Of a DNA stretch of 64,000 bases, positions 26,676 to 35,583 are shown piece after piece. Source of the stretch: JAAYXS01 sp043820985 (GTDB lineage Bacteria > Planctomycetota > Phycisphaerae > UBA1845 > Fen-1342); NCBI GenBank assembly GCA_043820985.1, contig JBDRDH010000180.1, positions 29,651 through 93,650 on the forward strand, read 5' to 3'. The stretch's first letter is position 1. Each line of letters opens with the position of its first letter. The position numbers and the translations under genes were made by a program. The notes beneath the pieces were generated by a model. It was given only the letters and a program-made list of their open reading frames with translations. It was not told the DNA's origin and did no database searches.

Positions 26676-29600
26676 TCAATCCTCGGGCGCCGCGCAGGCT
26701 GAAGCCTGCGGCTCTTTATCAAAGAACGCGTCGATCATGGCGTTCACCTGAACATCCGTGAAGTGCTTGGCGGTGATCGCTCCGGACGGACACCAACTCG
26801 TGCACGTCCCACACCCTTTGCACAACGACGCATTGATCCGGGCGGTGTACGTGCCGTCCGCGCTCTCGATCAGTTGTGGGGCCTGAAACTGGCATATCTC
26901 GACACACTTACCACAGGCCCGGCACTTCTCCACGTTGACCACCGCTACCGCCGGATCCAGACTCACCTTGTCATGGGCCAGGTACACCGAGGCCTTGGCA
27001 GCGGCGGCCGAAGCCTGTGCTACCGTGTCCACGATGTCCTTCGGACCCTGGACCGTCCCGGACAACAGCACGCCTTCCACCGCGGTCTCCACCGGGGCCA
27101 GCTCCGGATGTCGCTCGAGGAAAAATCCATCCAGCCCGAGGCTGATCTTCAGCATGTCGTGAAACTGCGCCGTATCCGGCTGCCGCGGACGCATGCCGAC
27201 GCTCAGAACCACCAGGTCGGTTGGCACTTCGAGTTCGCGGCCGAGCAGCTCATCGAAGCACCGTATTGCCGTGGCCCGTTCCTTTCCCAACACTTCCGGC
27301 TTCTGTCCGGGAGGAATACGAATAAACAGCACCCCGGCCCCGCGCGCTCGCCGGTACATCTCCTCGGCTCCGGTCGAGATGGTGCGTATGTCCCGGTAGA
27401 ACACGGTCGTGTTTATGCCGCGTCCGCAGAGTTGCAGCGCCTGCTTGATCGCCGTGGGACAGCAATAGCGCGAGCACCCGGAGAAGCTCTCGGGATCGCG
27501 CGAGCCCACACAGAGCACGAACGCCGCGTGGGCCGGTCGCACGCCGGCGATCATCGGACCGGCGGCATCATCGCAGAAGCTCCGCTCGAGTTCCTGGCTG
27601 GTAATCACATTGGGCAACCGGCCGTAGCCGAACTCTCCCTGTGGATCATGTAGATCGGCTCCCATTGCCAGAATGATTGCCCCGACCGCCAGGGTGGTAT
27701 CGGTCTTGCCCTTCAAAGCCACCTCGAAGTTGCCGACAAAGCCGGTGATGTTTTCTACTTCGGTGTTCAGTAGGACACGAGCGCTGGTGGCTTTCAGGCG
27801 TTTGATTTTGGTTTCCAGTACCTCGGCCGCCGGCCGCATGTTGGGGTACAGGTATTTGAGATTCGGGACTGCCAACCGACCACCCAGCCAGCGGGTCTTC
27901 TCGACCAGCGTTACCGGAAAACCCTGTGCCGCCAGATCCGTGGCCGCCTGGATGCCGGCGATCCCGCCGCCGACCACCAGGGCCGCTTGCGTCATGGGCA
28001 CTTCGCCTTCCTGCAACGGCTCCAGGTGTCGCGCCCGCGCCACACCCATCCGAATCAGCGTACGGGCCTTCTGCTGGGCCGCCGCGCGGTCCTCGGCGTG
28101 AACCCATGAACACTGGTCCCGGATGTTGACCATTTCGAGTAGATATGGATTAAAGCCCAGCCGAGCACACGTTTCCCGGAAGATCGGCTCGTGTGTTCGC
28201 GGCGTACACGCCGCCACCACAATTCGGTTTAACCGGTGCTCCCGGATCAGGTCGGCCAACTCATCCTGGCCGGTGGCCGAGCAGGCGAAAAGCTGGTCAT
28301 TGGTAACAACCACATCCGGAAGTGCCGCCGCCCGCGTCGCCAGGTCCTCCACGTCCAGCACGCCGGCGATGTTGATTCCACAATGGCAGACCAGCACCCC
28401 GATACGTGGTGGCCCGGAGAGATCCAGCGCCTCCTCCGGGGGCACGGAGCGTTCTTCTTTTTCGATGCGATGCCCCGTCAGGAAATACTGGGCCCGGGCC
28501 GCCACCGCGGAGGCCTGGGCCACACTGTCCGGGATCACCTGCGGTCCCACGGCACTGCCGCAGACAAAGATTCCCTCGCGCGTGGATTCCACCGCGGAGA
28601 TGGACGGATCGCGCCGGGCAATGAATCCGTATTGATCTGTTTCGATACCTAATACTTCGGCCAGCTTGATGGCCCCGTCGTTGGGAGCCGCGGCGACCGA
28701 GAGGACTACCATGTCGGCGGAGATTCGGCGTTGCCGATGCGCCAGGGTGTCCTCGACGAACACTTCCAGCGTATCGTCTTCCGGCACCAGATCGACCTTG
28801 GCCGGTCGCCCCCGGATGTACGTCGCACTATTTTCATCGCGTGAGCGCTGCACGAAGTCGTCAAACCCTTTTCCGAACGCGCGCAGATCGGTGTAGAGGA
28901 TGGTGACTTCCTCCACCTCCGGATCATGTTGCCGCACCAGCATGGAATCCTTGACCGCGTTCATACAGCAGAAACGGCTACAGTAAGGTCGCCCACCCTC
29001 CCCACGCGCCCCAACACATTGAATGAAGACAATGCGTTTGGGCGTTTTCAGGTCCGACGGCCGCACCACGTGACCCTGCGTCACGCCCGAGGCGTTGAGC
29101 ATACGCTCGAATTCCAGGCTGGTCACGACGTTTGGAAAACGCCCATACCCGTAGTTACCCAGCTTCCGCGCGTCGAACTCCTGGAAACCCACCGCGACCA
29201 GAATCGCGCCGGCGTCGAACTCAAACTCCTCCGGCCGCATGTCGAAGTCGATGGCCTCGACGTCACAGGCCTTGGCACAGTGTCCGCAGACCAGGATGTT
29301 GTTCTGGTAGTCGGGTTTCTTGCGTTGCTTGATTTCCTGGATGCGCTCCAGCCGCTGGCGTTGTCTCTCGCTGAGATGGCCCCCGAGGTTGAGACAGGCC
29401 TCGCGATCGATGACGTAAGTGGCCGGCACGGACTGCGGGAACGGCCGGTAGATCGCCTTGCGCGCCTTTAACCCGACGTCAAACTCGTTGCCGCCGACCT
29501 GCGGACACATGTCAACGCAGAGTCCACAGGCCACGCAACGGTCCTCGCGCACGAAGCGCGGCTCCTTCCGGATGCGAACGCGAAAGTCCCCCGGCTTCCC

Positions 29601-29894
29601 CGCGCAGCCGATGACTTCCGCGTTCGTGACCACCTCGATCAAGGGATGCCGACCGGCATCCATGGCCCTAGGCCCGAGAATTCATATCGAGCAGTCCATA
29701 GTGGGAAAGGTCTTGTCGAGCTGGGCCATGCGGCCGCCCAGCGTCGGCGACTTCTCCACCAGGGTCACGCGCACGCGCGCGTTGGCCAGATCGAGGGCGG
29801 CCTGGATGCCGGCGATACCACCGCCGATTACCAGGGCGCGCTTGTCCGTTACCGGCTTCGGGTCGTCTTCCGGTTGTCCACTCGAAGCTCTCAC
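26676..29894 (-). CDS. Selenocysteine tandem HdrA (two HdrA units in one chain)
   Basis: With the in-frame TGA (29682-29684) read as selenocysteine, this is a 1072-residue protein of two HdrA halves. Half one starts at the FAD site (VIGGGIAGIQAALDL, residue ~21), has U71 in MDCSI-U-ILGPR, and carries ferredoxin-type Cys near 120-131 and 203-211. Half two begins about residue 497 with IGVLVCHCGINIAG, has a second FAD site near 642, and ends in two ferredoxin clusters from about 991. In half two the Sec/Cys motif is replaced by YPNMRPAAEV. The GTG start has GAGGT 8 bases upstream. Tandem, Sec-containing HdrA-like chains are known from class II benzoyl-CoA reductase complexes (BamE), which is one analogy. 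Confidence 0.87.
29644..29661 (-). promoter_or_regulatory. Candidate SECIS hairpin of the tandem hdrA gene
   Basis: Twenty bases after the TGA the minus strand folds as GGATGCC-GGTC-GGCATCC, a perfect seven-pair stem with loop GGUC. Loop and inner stem are the same as in the hairpin of the hdrA-mvhD gene. Confidence 0.65.
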
Positions 29895-29921
29895 TCCAGC
29901 TTACCTCGATGGCGGTTAGCT

Positions 29922-30515
29922 TTATCCCGATTGGTCCGCCGCGGCGCCGGCCGCTTTTTGCCGAATCGCCTTGTGCCCGTACTCCTCATCAAAATACGTA
30001 CAGCCGGCGTCGAAGGCCTTGAGGTTCAAATCCTCGGTGCCGGGCGGCACGGAGCCCTGTACCGCGGCGCGCATCTCTTCCCGGGTAACGAGCCCGGTGA
30101 CGGCGGTGAAGAAACCCAGCATCACGATGTTCTGCACGATCGAACGGCCGAGTGTTTCCGCGATGCGCGTCGATGGCACGCCGAACGATGGTTGCCCTTC
30201 CTTGATCGTCGGCCGCACCAGGTCCTTCTCGTATACCAGGATGCCGTGCTCTTTGAGTTCATCCCGGTACTTTTCATAGCCCTCGGCGGACATGACCACG
30301 AAAATGTCGGGTTGCCGAATGTAGGGATACAGTACCTCGGTATCCGCGACCGTGAGCGTGGCGCTGCACGCCGAGCCGCGTGCCTCGGGTCCGAAACTCT
30401 GAATCATCGTCGCGTGCTTGTCGGCGTTGATCGCGCACGCCCGGCCGATGATGTAACCCGACAATACCACGCCCTGGCCGCCAAATCCGGTGATGCGAAT
30501 CTCGGTTCTATTCAT
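29922..30515 (-). CDS. korC: 2-oxoacid:ferredoxin oxidoreductase gamma subunit
   Basis: A 197-residue gamma subunit. It opens with the family signature RITGFGGQGVVLSGYIIGRA, followed by QSFGPEARGSACSATLTVAD, and ends with a typical FDEEYGHKAIRQKAA region. It forms the third domain of the 2-oxoglutarate or related 2-oxoacid oxidoreductase and helps bind CoA. The ATG at 30515 has GGAGG 8 bases upstream and overlaps the korB stop by 8 bases. The substrate (2-oxoglutarate, pyruvate, branched-chain or aryl 2-oxoacid) cannot be fixed by eye, so the symbol is provisional. Confidence 0.85.
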   Translation of the reverse strand: MNRTEIRITGFGGQGVVLSGYIIGRACAINADKHATMIQSFGPEARGSACSATLTVADTEVLYPYIRQPDIFVVMSAEGYEKYRDELKEHGILVYEKDLVRPTIKEGQPSFGVPSTRIAETLGRSIVQNIVMLGFFTAVTGLVTREEMRAAVQGSVPPGTEDLNLKAFDAGCTYFDEEYGHKAIRQKAAGAAADQSG

Positions 30516-31404
30516 GGAGCCAGCCTCCTTCCGGCGGCATTGGCACGTATTTGTCACCCAATACCTTGCGGTAGTGCGCGTGCATCATTTCGGAGAAGGT
30601 GCGCCGTTCCTGGTCCACGAACTTCCCACAGATGATCGTGTCCTGAAAGCCGATATCCACTTCGCGCGTGTCCGCCCCGTGGCGGATCTCCGCGTTGTCG
30701 TGATAGAACTGCATCAGATTGAAGCCGGTGCCCAGCTTGTTCAACCGCGCGTACAGTGTCGAACACGGCGCGATTACCTCAACAAACCGGAAACCCGTCC
30801 GTTGAATGCCCTCCTTCAATGACTTCGTCAGCCGGCGAATATGCAGACTGGTCCAACGCGCCACGTAGCTCGCTCCGCAGCTCTCCGCCAGGTGCGGCAG
30901 GTTGAACGGCCGCTCGAAGTTTCCGTACGGCATGGTCGACGATCTCGCCGTCAGCGGCGTCGTCGGCGCGTTCTGCCCGCCGGTCATGCCGTAGATGAAG
31001 TTGTTCACCAGGACCACCAGGAGGTCGATGTTTCGCCGGGCGGCATGGATAAAGTGGTTGCCGCCGATGCCCGCCAGGTCGCCGTCGCCGGAGAAAACCA
31101 CCACGAGCAGCTCCGGCCGGCCGAGCTTCAATCCGGTGGCGAACGGGATCGCCCGTCCATGCGTGGTGTGAAAGGCATCCAGATTCATGTAACCCGCCAC
31201 GCGGCCCGTGCAGCCGATGCCCGAGACGATCGCGACCTTTTCCAGATCGACGGCTGACTCTTCCAGCGCCGTCGCGAAGCACTTTACGACCGTGCCAATC
31301 CCGCAGGTCGGACACCAGATGTGCGGGATGCGATCCATCCGCAAGTACGGCGCGATCGGATGATTATCGGCGTTGATATCAGTCTGATTTGTCACCGTAC
31401 TCAT
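30508..31404 (-). CDS. korB: 2-oxoacid:ferredoxin oxidoreductase beta subunit
   Basis: A 298-residue beta subunit that binds thiamine diphosphate. The [4Fe-4S]/TPP region is seen at WCPTCGIGTVVKCF and SGIGCTGRVAGYMNLDAFHTTHGRA, and the Mg-TPP motif GDGDLAGIGGNHFIHAARRNIDL is complete (GDGD...NN as LVVLVNNFIYGMTGGQ). With KorA it decarboxylates a 2-oxoacid to acyl-CoA, CO2 and reduced ferredoxin. GGAGG lies 9 bases before the ATG at 31404, which overlaps the korA stop as ATGA. Confidence 0.9.
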   Translation of the reverse strand: MSTVTNQTDINADNHPIAPYLRMDRIPHIWCPTCGIGTVVKCFATALEESAVDLEKVAIVSGIGCTGRVAGYMNLDAFHTTHGRAIPFATGLKLGRPELLVVVFSGDGDLAGIGGNHFIHAARRNIDLLVVLVNNFIYGMTGGQNAPTTPLTARSSTMPYGNFERPFNLPHLAESCGASYVARWTSLHIRRLTKSLKEGIQRTGFRFVEVIAPCSTLYARLNKLGTGFNLMQFYHDNAEIRHGADTREVDIGFQDTIICGKFVDQERRTFSEMMHAHYRKVLGDKYVPMPPEGGWLHE

Positions 31405-32582
31405 TTCCGCGATCCTCCGTCCTTGCCGCGCGCCGCTTTCAATATCGCCGCGCATATCACGTTGGGATCATGTACGCTGCCGCCGCCGTGCGGGACGGAC
31501 AGCGTCGCGGACCTTCCAGCGGCACAGCGCTCCACCTCCAGCACCATCTGGCCGTAGTTGATCTCCGGGACGACGAATGCCTTGATCTGGCCGGACAATT
31601 CCCGGATTCGCTTCTCCGGAAACGGCCAGACCACGATCAGCCGGATCACGCCAACTTTCACGCCTTTCTTTCGCGCCAGATCGACACCCATGCGGGCCAC
31701 ACGCGCGGTGATGCCGTAGGTCACGACCACCACGTCGGCCCCCGCGGTCTCCTCCTCGTCGAAGCGCACGATGTCGTCGGCATTGGCACTGATCTTCTCC
31801 AGCAACCGCCGCACGCACGTCTCCTGACACTCGGCGCTCATCACCGGGTAGCCGCGCTCGTCGTGTGTCAGGCCGGTCGTGTGAAAGCGGTAGCCGTCCC
31901 CCGCGCGGGCGAACTCCGGCACGAGATTGCCGTTGACGTGGTACGGCAGGAACTTCCCTGGCGATTCGCCCGTGAGTTTGCGCGGCACGACCTCGATCTC
32001 GTCGGCGGCCGGCACGACAACCTTCTCGGTCATATGGCCGACGCATTCATCCATCATGAACATCACTGGCACGCGGTACCGCTCCGACAGATTGAAGGCG
32101 TCCACCGTGAGGTCGAAAGCCTCCTGGGGCGACTGCGGACTCATGGCGATCAGTTCATAGTCGCCATGCGAACCCCAGCGGGCCTGCATCATGTCCGCCT
32201 GTCCCACCATGGTTGGCAGGCCGGTGGATGGGCCCCCGCGCTGGACGTTCACGACCACGCAGGGCGTTTCCATCATCGCGGCCAGGCCGATGTTCTCCAT
32301 CATCAGACTGAAGCCTGGGCCGCTGGTCACGGTCATGGCTTTTGTACCGGTCCAGGAAGCGCCGACCACCGCCGCCATGCTGGCCAACTCGTCCTCCATC
32401 TGGATAAACGTCCCGCCCATGAATGGAAAACGCCGTGCGACGCGCTCCACTACTTCCGTCGAGGGCGTGATGGGGTACCCGGCCACGAACCGGCAGCCGG
32501 CGGCCATGGCCCCTTCGCCACAGGCAAAATCGCCATCCAGATAGTGGGCGCCGGTCAGCACACCTTTTGGGTCCGCTTTCAA
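31401..32582 (-). CDS. korA: 2-oxoacid:ferredoxin oxidoreductase alpha subunit
   Basis: A 393-residue alpha subunit. The KorA/VorA signature GCRFVAGYPITPSTEVVE comes early, then QMEDELASMAAVVGASWTGTKAMTVTSGPGFSLM and VNVQRGGPSTGLPT. The C-terminal transketolase-like part includes VVVTYGITARVARMG and VPEINYGQM. The start codon is TTG at 32582; GGAGG sits 7 bases before it and no ATG fits better. It lies 16 bases after the ferredoxin subunit gene in the order D-A-B-C. Confidence 0.9.
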   Translation of the reverse strand: MKADPKGVLTGAHYLDGDFACGEGAMAAGCRFVAGYPITPSTEVVERVARRFPFMGGTFIQMEDELASMAAVVGASWTGTKAMTVTSGPGFSLMMENIGLAAMMETPCVVVNVQRGGPSTGLPTMVGQADMMQARWGSHGDYELIAMSPQSPQEAFDLTVDAFNLSERYRVPVMFMMDECVGHMTEKVVVPAADEIEVVPRKLTGESPGKFLPYHVNGNLVPEFARAGDGYRFHTTGLTHDERGYPVMSAECQETCVRRLLEKISANADDIVRFDEEETAGADVVVVTYGITARVARMGVDLARKKGVKVGVIRLIVVWPFPEKRIRELSGQIKAFVVPEINYGQMVLEVERCAAGRSATLSVPHGGGSVHDPNVICAAILKAARGKDGGSRK

Positions 32583-32598
32583 AGTCGATCCTCCTTAC

Positions 32599-32928
32599 TT
32601 ACACCTCGCCGGATCCGGGCGAGCTACTCTCGTCCGGCGGCGTTACGTTCGCATCCGCCGCGACGTCCCCGTCTGGCATGGGCACGCTGTAAATGGCAAA
32701 ATCCGGGCAGATCATTTCACACAGGTTGCAGTTTACGCACTCACCGTGCTTGACCACTTTGGGCGGGTGATAACCCTTGCGGTTGAATTCCTCGGACATC
32801 TCCAGTACGTCTTTCGGGCAGTATTCGACGCAGAAGCCGCAGCCTTTGCAGCGATCGGCAATGATGTGCACTTCACCATGCGGGATCTTGATTCGATCGG
32901 AGTCGAGTGGTTTGCGCCAGTATTTCAT
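32599..32928 (-). CDS. korD: Ferredoxin (delta) subunit of 2-oxoacid oxidoreductase
   Basis: A 109-residue ferredoxin with two [4Fe-4S] motifs, CKGCGFCVEYCPKDV and CVNCNLCEMICPDFAI, separated by FNRKGYHPP as is usual for KorD. It accepts electrons from the TPP site. The C-terminal ~25 residues are acidic and Pro/Ser-rich. GGAG lies 6 bases before the ATG. It starts the structural part of the operon, directly after the MarR gene. Confidence 0.87.
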   Translation of the reverse strand: MKYWRKPLDSDRIKIPHGEVHIIADRCKGCGFCVEYCPKDVLEMSEEFNRKGYHPPKVVKHGECVNCNLCEMICPDFAIYSVPMPDGDVAADANVTPPDESSSPGSGEV

Positions 32929-32958
32929 CGGACACTCCGCGAAGCTATCCTCTTAAGT

Positions 32959-32973
32959 CGCGGCTGGGCCGCG
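32959..32973 (-). other. Stem-loop between marR-like gene and korD
   Basis: The 56-base gap between the regulator and korD contains CGCGGC-CCA-GCCGCG on the minus strand, a perfect six-pair stem with a three-base loop. It lacks a T-run. It could be an attenuator or processing site separating regulator from enzyme expression. Confidence 0.35.
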
Positions 32974-32984
32974 CTCCCGGTTCA

Positions 32985-33617
32985 TCAATCCCTCTCCGGC
33001 GTATCCAGGCCAGTGTGCGCTCGGCGCGCCGCCTGATATGGACAGCCGCCGTGGATCTGTCCCACGGGACATTCATTCTCGATATATGCCGCACAGCGCA
33101 GACACGCCTTGGTGGCCGCGCCGCCCGTATCCAGCAATGAGACCGCGAAACGCTCCAGCAAGTCCGCGAACTGTTCGATCTCCGGAGCTCCAAAGCGGTC
33201 AAGCACCGGTGACAAACGGGCCGTTTTGTGTTCCTCGTATTTTTGCACCAGCCGCCGACCCTTGCGGCTCACCGTGAGTAACGTCGCCCTTCGATCGCCT
33301 TTGGACGGCGAGCGCGCGAGCAATCCCAGGTGTTCGAGCTTGTCGATGTTTTTCGTGGCGGCGGGCGGGCTTACGCCCAGGTACCCGGCCACCTCGCCGA
33401 CCTGGTGCCGGCCGTTCATGGCCAGCAGGCGCAAGACGTGAAACTGTGAGGCCGATAGTGAAGACGGACTGATTTCCTTTAGCAGTTGAACGTCCAGGAT
33501 CTCGTGTATGGCGGATGCAAAGATATGACTGTAACGCAAGAGCCGCTGGAACTGATCCTGGTTCTCCAGTTCCTCACCATGTCTGGAAGCAGCTCGTGTG
33601 CCGATCCGCGGATGCAT
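32985..33617 (-). CDS. MarR-type regulator with Cys-rich C-terminal tail
   Basis: A 210-residue protein. A winged-helix MarR domain spans about residues 50-150 (LSASQFHVLRLLAMNG, VGEVAGYLGVSPPAATKNIDKLEHLGLL, GDRRATLLTVSRKGRRLVQKYE). After it comes an unusual tail with CLRCAAYIENECPVGQIHGGCPYQ, four Cys that could hold an Fe-S cluster or zinc. It is the first gene of the kor-hdr operon on the same strand, so it may autoregulate the operon in response to redox state or oxygen. No clear Shine-Dalgarno is seen before the ATG at 33617. Confidence 0.8.
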   Translation of the reverse strand: MHPRIGTRAASRHGEELENQDQFQRLLRYSHIFASAIHEILDVQLLKEISPSSLSASQFHVLRLLAMNGRHQVGEVAGYLGVSPPAATKNIDKLEHLGLLARSPSKGDRRATLLTVSRKGRRLVQKYEEHKTARLSPVLDRFGAPEIEQFADLLERFAVSLLDTGGAATKACLRCAAYIENECPVGQIHGGCPYQAARRAHTGLDTPERD

Positions 33618-34043
33618 ATGATTAACCGAGTTCGTATTTAACGCGCTTAACTAACATGCTAACAATGGCTATGTCGCCAAGTCAATCTGTGATGCATCTG
33701 AATGACTGGCAATCTCGCGAATCTGTCGGCTGCCGGTAAACCGTAGGTCTGAGCGCGGGGCTTATTCCGGTCGTTCCGTCGGTGGAACAGTTGTCAATGA
33801 TCTGGCGGTGAACCGTGAGAAAACGTGAATTTACCGGCGGATGGTCACGTTTAGACTTGCCATCGGCCAGGTGCTTGGTTGATAATAAGATTTAGACAAT
33901 CAGTTCTGTAACCGCCCCTCCATCAGGTGGCGTGCTCTTCTTGAGGGTGACGAGCAGCCCGGATATCCAGGGACGCGGGCGGGTAATGTATGCCACTGCG
34001 ATGCGCGGGCAATGTCGCAACAGTACGACCTGGAGGTAGTATC
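33618..34043. other. Divergent regulatory region between kor-hdr operon and hemerythrin gene
   Basis: This 426-base gap separates divergent genes and must hold both promoters. Near 33638-33661 are clustered TTAAC/CTAAC elements (TTAA-N5-TTAA at 33638-33650, then CTAACATGCTAAC), which could be the MarR operator, but the symmetry is imperfect. I see no other gene in it. Confidence 0.35.
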
Positions 34044-34493
34044 ATGCCAGTGGAAGATGTCGTCAGATGGCTGTGCCACGATCATAGCGAGGCGGGAGAG
34101 GTGACCGATTGCCTGCGCGAGATCATGGCCCGACCGCCCCGCGGTGATCGCCGACAATGGGTACAAGAGTTGCGCACCCGCTTCGAGGACGCGATGGTAT
34201 CCACCCGCCAACACATGGATACGATGGAGGCAGGTGGGTATTTGCACCCGATCCTGGAAGCCCGCCCTTCGCTGGCGCCGCAGGTGGAGCTACTCAAGCA
34301 TGAGCACATCGAGTTAAAGCGCCTGATCGACGGCATTCGTATCGCCGTGGAGGAACTCTCGCCGCATGACAACCTGCTGATGCGAGATTGCTGCAAACGG
34401 ATTGAGAACCTGTTGTCCTGGATCGAGCGGCACCAGGAACACGAAACCCACATCGTCCTTTACGTCTTTGCCAAGGATTCCGAAACGCACTAG
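34044..34493 (+). CDS. Hemerythrin-like (HHE) domain protein
   Basis: A 149-residue all-helical protein with the His/Glu spacing of bacterial hemerythrin domains: LCHDHSEAGEV at the start, YLHPILEARPS in the middle, LLKHEHIELKRLID and WIERHQEHETHIVLYVF near the end. It probably binds a di-iron centre and may sense or bind oxygen, NO or iron. GGAGGT 6 bases before the ATG at 34044 gives a strong start. It is divergent from the oxygen-sensitive kor-hdr operon, which makes an oxygen-related role attractive. The assignment rests on pattern, not on a profile search. Confidence 0.7.
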   Translation: MPVEDVVRWLCHDHSEAGEVTDCLREIMARPPRGDRRQWVQELRTRFEDAMVSTRQHMDTMEAGGYLHPILEARPSLAPQVELLKHEHIELKRLIDGIRIAVEELSPHDNLLMRDCCKRIENLLSWIERHQEHETHIVLYVFAKDSETH

Positions 34494-34587
34494 GAGTGGC
34501 CGGAGCACATCCTGTACACACGGTCCAAAGTGGATCACGCGCTCGCGCGCGAAAAGCCGTCACTATCTACTCATGCTGAAGTCCCAG

Positions 34588-34630
34588 AAATCCGGGACAA
34601 GGAAATCCGGGACAAAGGAAATCCGGGACA
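34588..34630 (+). repeat. Three tandem AAATCCGGGACA units at transposon left end
   Basis: Three copies of AAATCCGGGACA spaced by 15-16 bases (starting 34588, 34603, 34619). A further degenerate pair lies at 34829-34851 (AAATCCGGGA, AAATACGGGACA). A related sequence in inverse orientation, TGTCCCGGTTTA, lies at the right end (35574-35585), so these are probably the ends recognised by the transposase. Confidence 0.6.
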
Positions 34631-35046
34631 TAATACTAATTACTTGACAGCAGTGCTCGGATCGGCTACTGGTACGCCATGCCTCGCATCGCCCGTGTCG
34701 TCGTCTCAGGAGTGCCACACCACGTGACGCAGCGCGGCGTTCGCTCGCTGCCGGTGTTCTTCGGCAAAGAGGATCGCCGGACCTACCTGCGCCTGCTCGC
34801 CGAGCAGGGCAAGTTGCACGGAGTGGAGAAATCCGGGAGAAATACGGGACATAATACTAATTACTTGACAGCAGTGCTCGGATCGGCTACTCGTACGCCA
34901 TGCCTCGCATCGCCCGTGTCGTCATCTCAGGAGTGCCGCACCACGTAACGCAGCGCGGCGTTCGCTCGCTGCCGGTGTTCTTCGGCAAAGAGGATCGCCG
35001 GACCTACCTGCGCCTGCTCGCCGAGCAGGGCAAGTTGCACGGAGTG
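34625..35046 (+). repeat. Direct duplication of the transposase 5' region (about 200 bp, 221-bp period)
   Basis: Bases 34625-34825 reappear at 34846-35046 with only a handful of differences. The unit covers the leader and the first ~49 codons of the transposase. The 20-base junction carries AAATCCGGGA-like repeats, suggesting slippage or a failed transposition between repeat units. Confidence 0.85.
34679..34948 (+). pseudogene. Truncated duplicate 5' end of the Y1 transposase
   Basis: The first 49 residues (MPRIARVVVSGVPHHVTQ..., ending GKLHGV) match the intact transposase downstream, then the frame runs into the duplicated leader in the wrong phase and ends at 34948. The catalytic HVH and Tyr parts are missing, so it cannot be active. 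Confidence 0.8.
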
Positions 35047-35568
35047 CGGTTCCTGGCATATTGCCTGATGAGCAACCACGTTCACCTCGTCGCCGTCCCG
35101 TCTACGGAGGCGAGCCTGGCCCGCGCGATCGGCGAGGCTCACCGGCGCTACACACGCTGGGTGAACCTCCGGCAAGGCGTTCGCGGCTATCTTTTCCAGG
35201 GGCGGTTCTACTCCTGTCCGCTCGACGAGGTGCACCTGCTGACCGCCGTGCACTATATCGAGCACAATCCCGTCCGGGCGGGGATGGTCAAGCGGCCCTG
35301 GGACCACGCCTGGTCGAGCGCCCGGTTCCATGTCGGGCGGCGCGCGACAGACGCGTTGGTCGAGGACCGTGACCTCATAGGGCTGATTCCCAACTGGCGC
35401 GAGTTCCTCAATACCGACCGCAGCTCAGATCAGGTCCAGCTCGTACAGAGCAGAACCCGTACCGGCCGCCCCTGCGGCGACAGAGCGTTCATCAAACGAG
35501 CCGAGCGCATCACACGACGCAAGCTGACCCCCAACCGCCGCGGCCGACCCCGCCGGGCAGAGAAATAG
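34900..35568 (+). CDS. REP-associated Y1 (HUH) transposase
   Basis: A 222-residue transposase of the IS200/Y1_Tnp superfamily, RAYT type. It starts with MPRIARVV and PHHVTQRG, has the HUH motif in CLMSNHVHLVAVPS and the family block AVHYIEHNPVRAGMV with YLFQGRFYSCP before it. The C-terminus is basic (RITRRKLTPNRRGRPRR). Such enzymes move or copy single-stranded repeats. It appears intact, but its 5' part is duplicated upstream, and it directly abuts a broken transaldolase gene. Confidence 0.87.
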   Translation: MPRIARVVISGVPHHVTQRGVRSLPVFFGKEDRRTYLRLLAEQGKLHGVRFLAYCLMSNHVHLVAVPSTEASLARAIGEAHRRYTRWVNLRQGVRGYLFQGRFYSCPLDEVHLLTAVHYIEHNPVRAGMVKRPWDHAWSSARFHVGRRATDALVEDRDLIGLIPNWREFLNTDRSSDQVQLVQSRTRTGRPCGDRAFIKRAERITRRKLTPNRRGRPRRAEK

Positions 35569-35583
35569 TATTGTGTCCCGGTT

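Noticed and set aside
22527..29894. In-frame stops in both hdrA genes as pseudogene mutations
   Set aside because: Both are TGA, both sit at the same conserved Cys, both are followed by the same hairpin, and the downstream frames are intact with normal motifs. Selenocysteine explains all of this.
33638..33661. Definite MarR operator
   Set aside because: TTAAC/CTAAC elements cluster here, but no good inverted repeat exists; kept only as a mention in the intergenic entry.
34588..34851. Short repeats as a CRISPR array
   Set aside because: Units are 15-16 bases apart with no spacer-size unique sequence and no cas genes; they are transposon end repeats.
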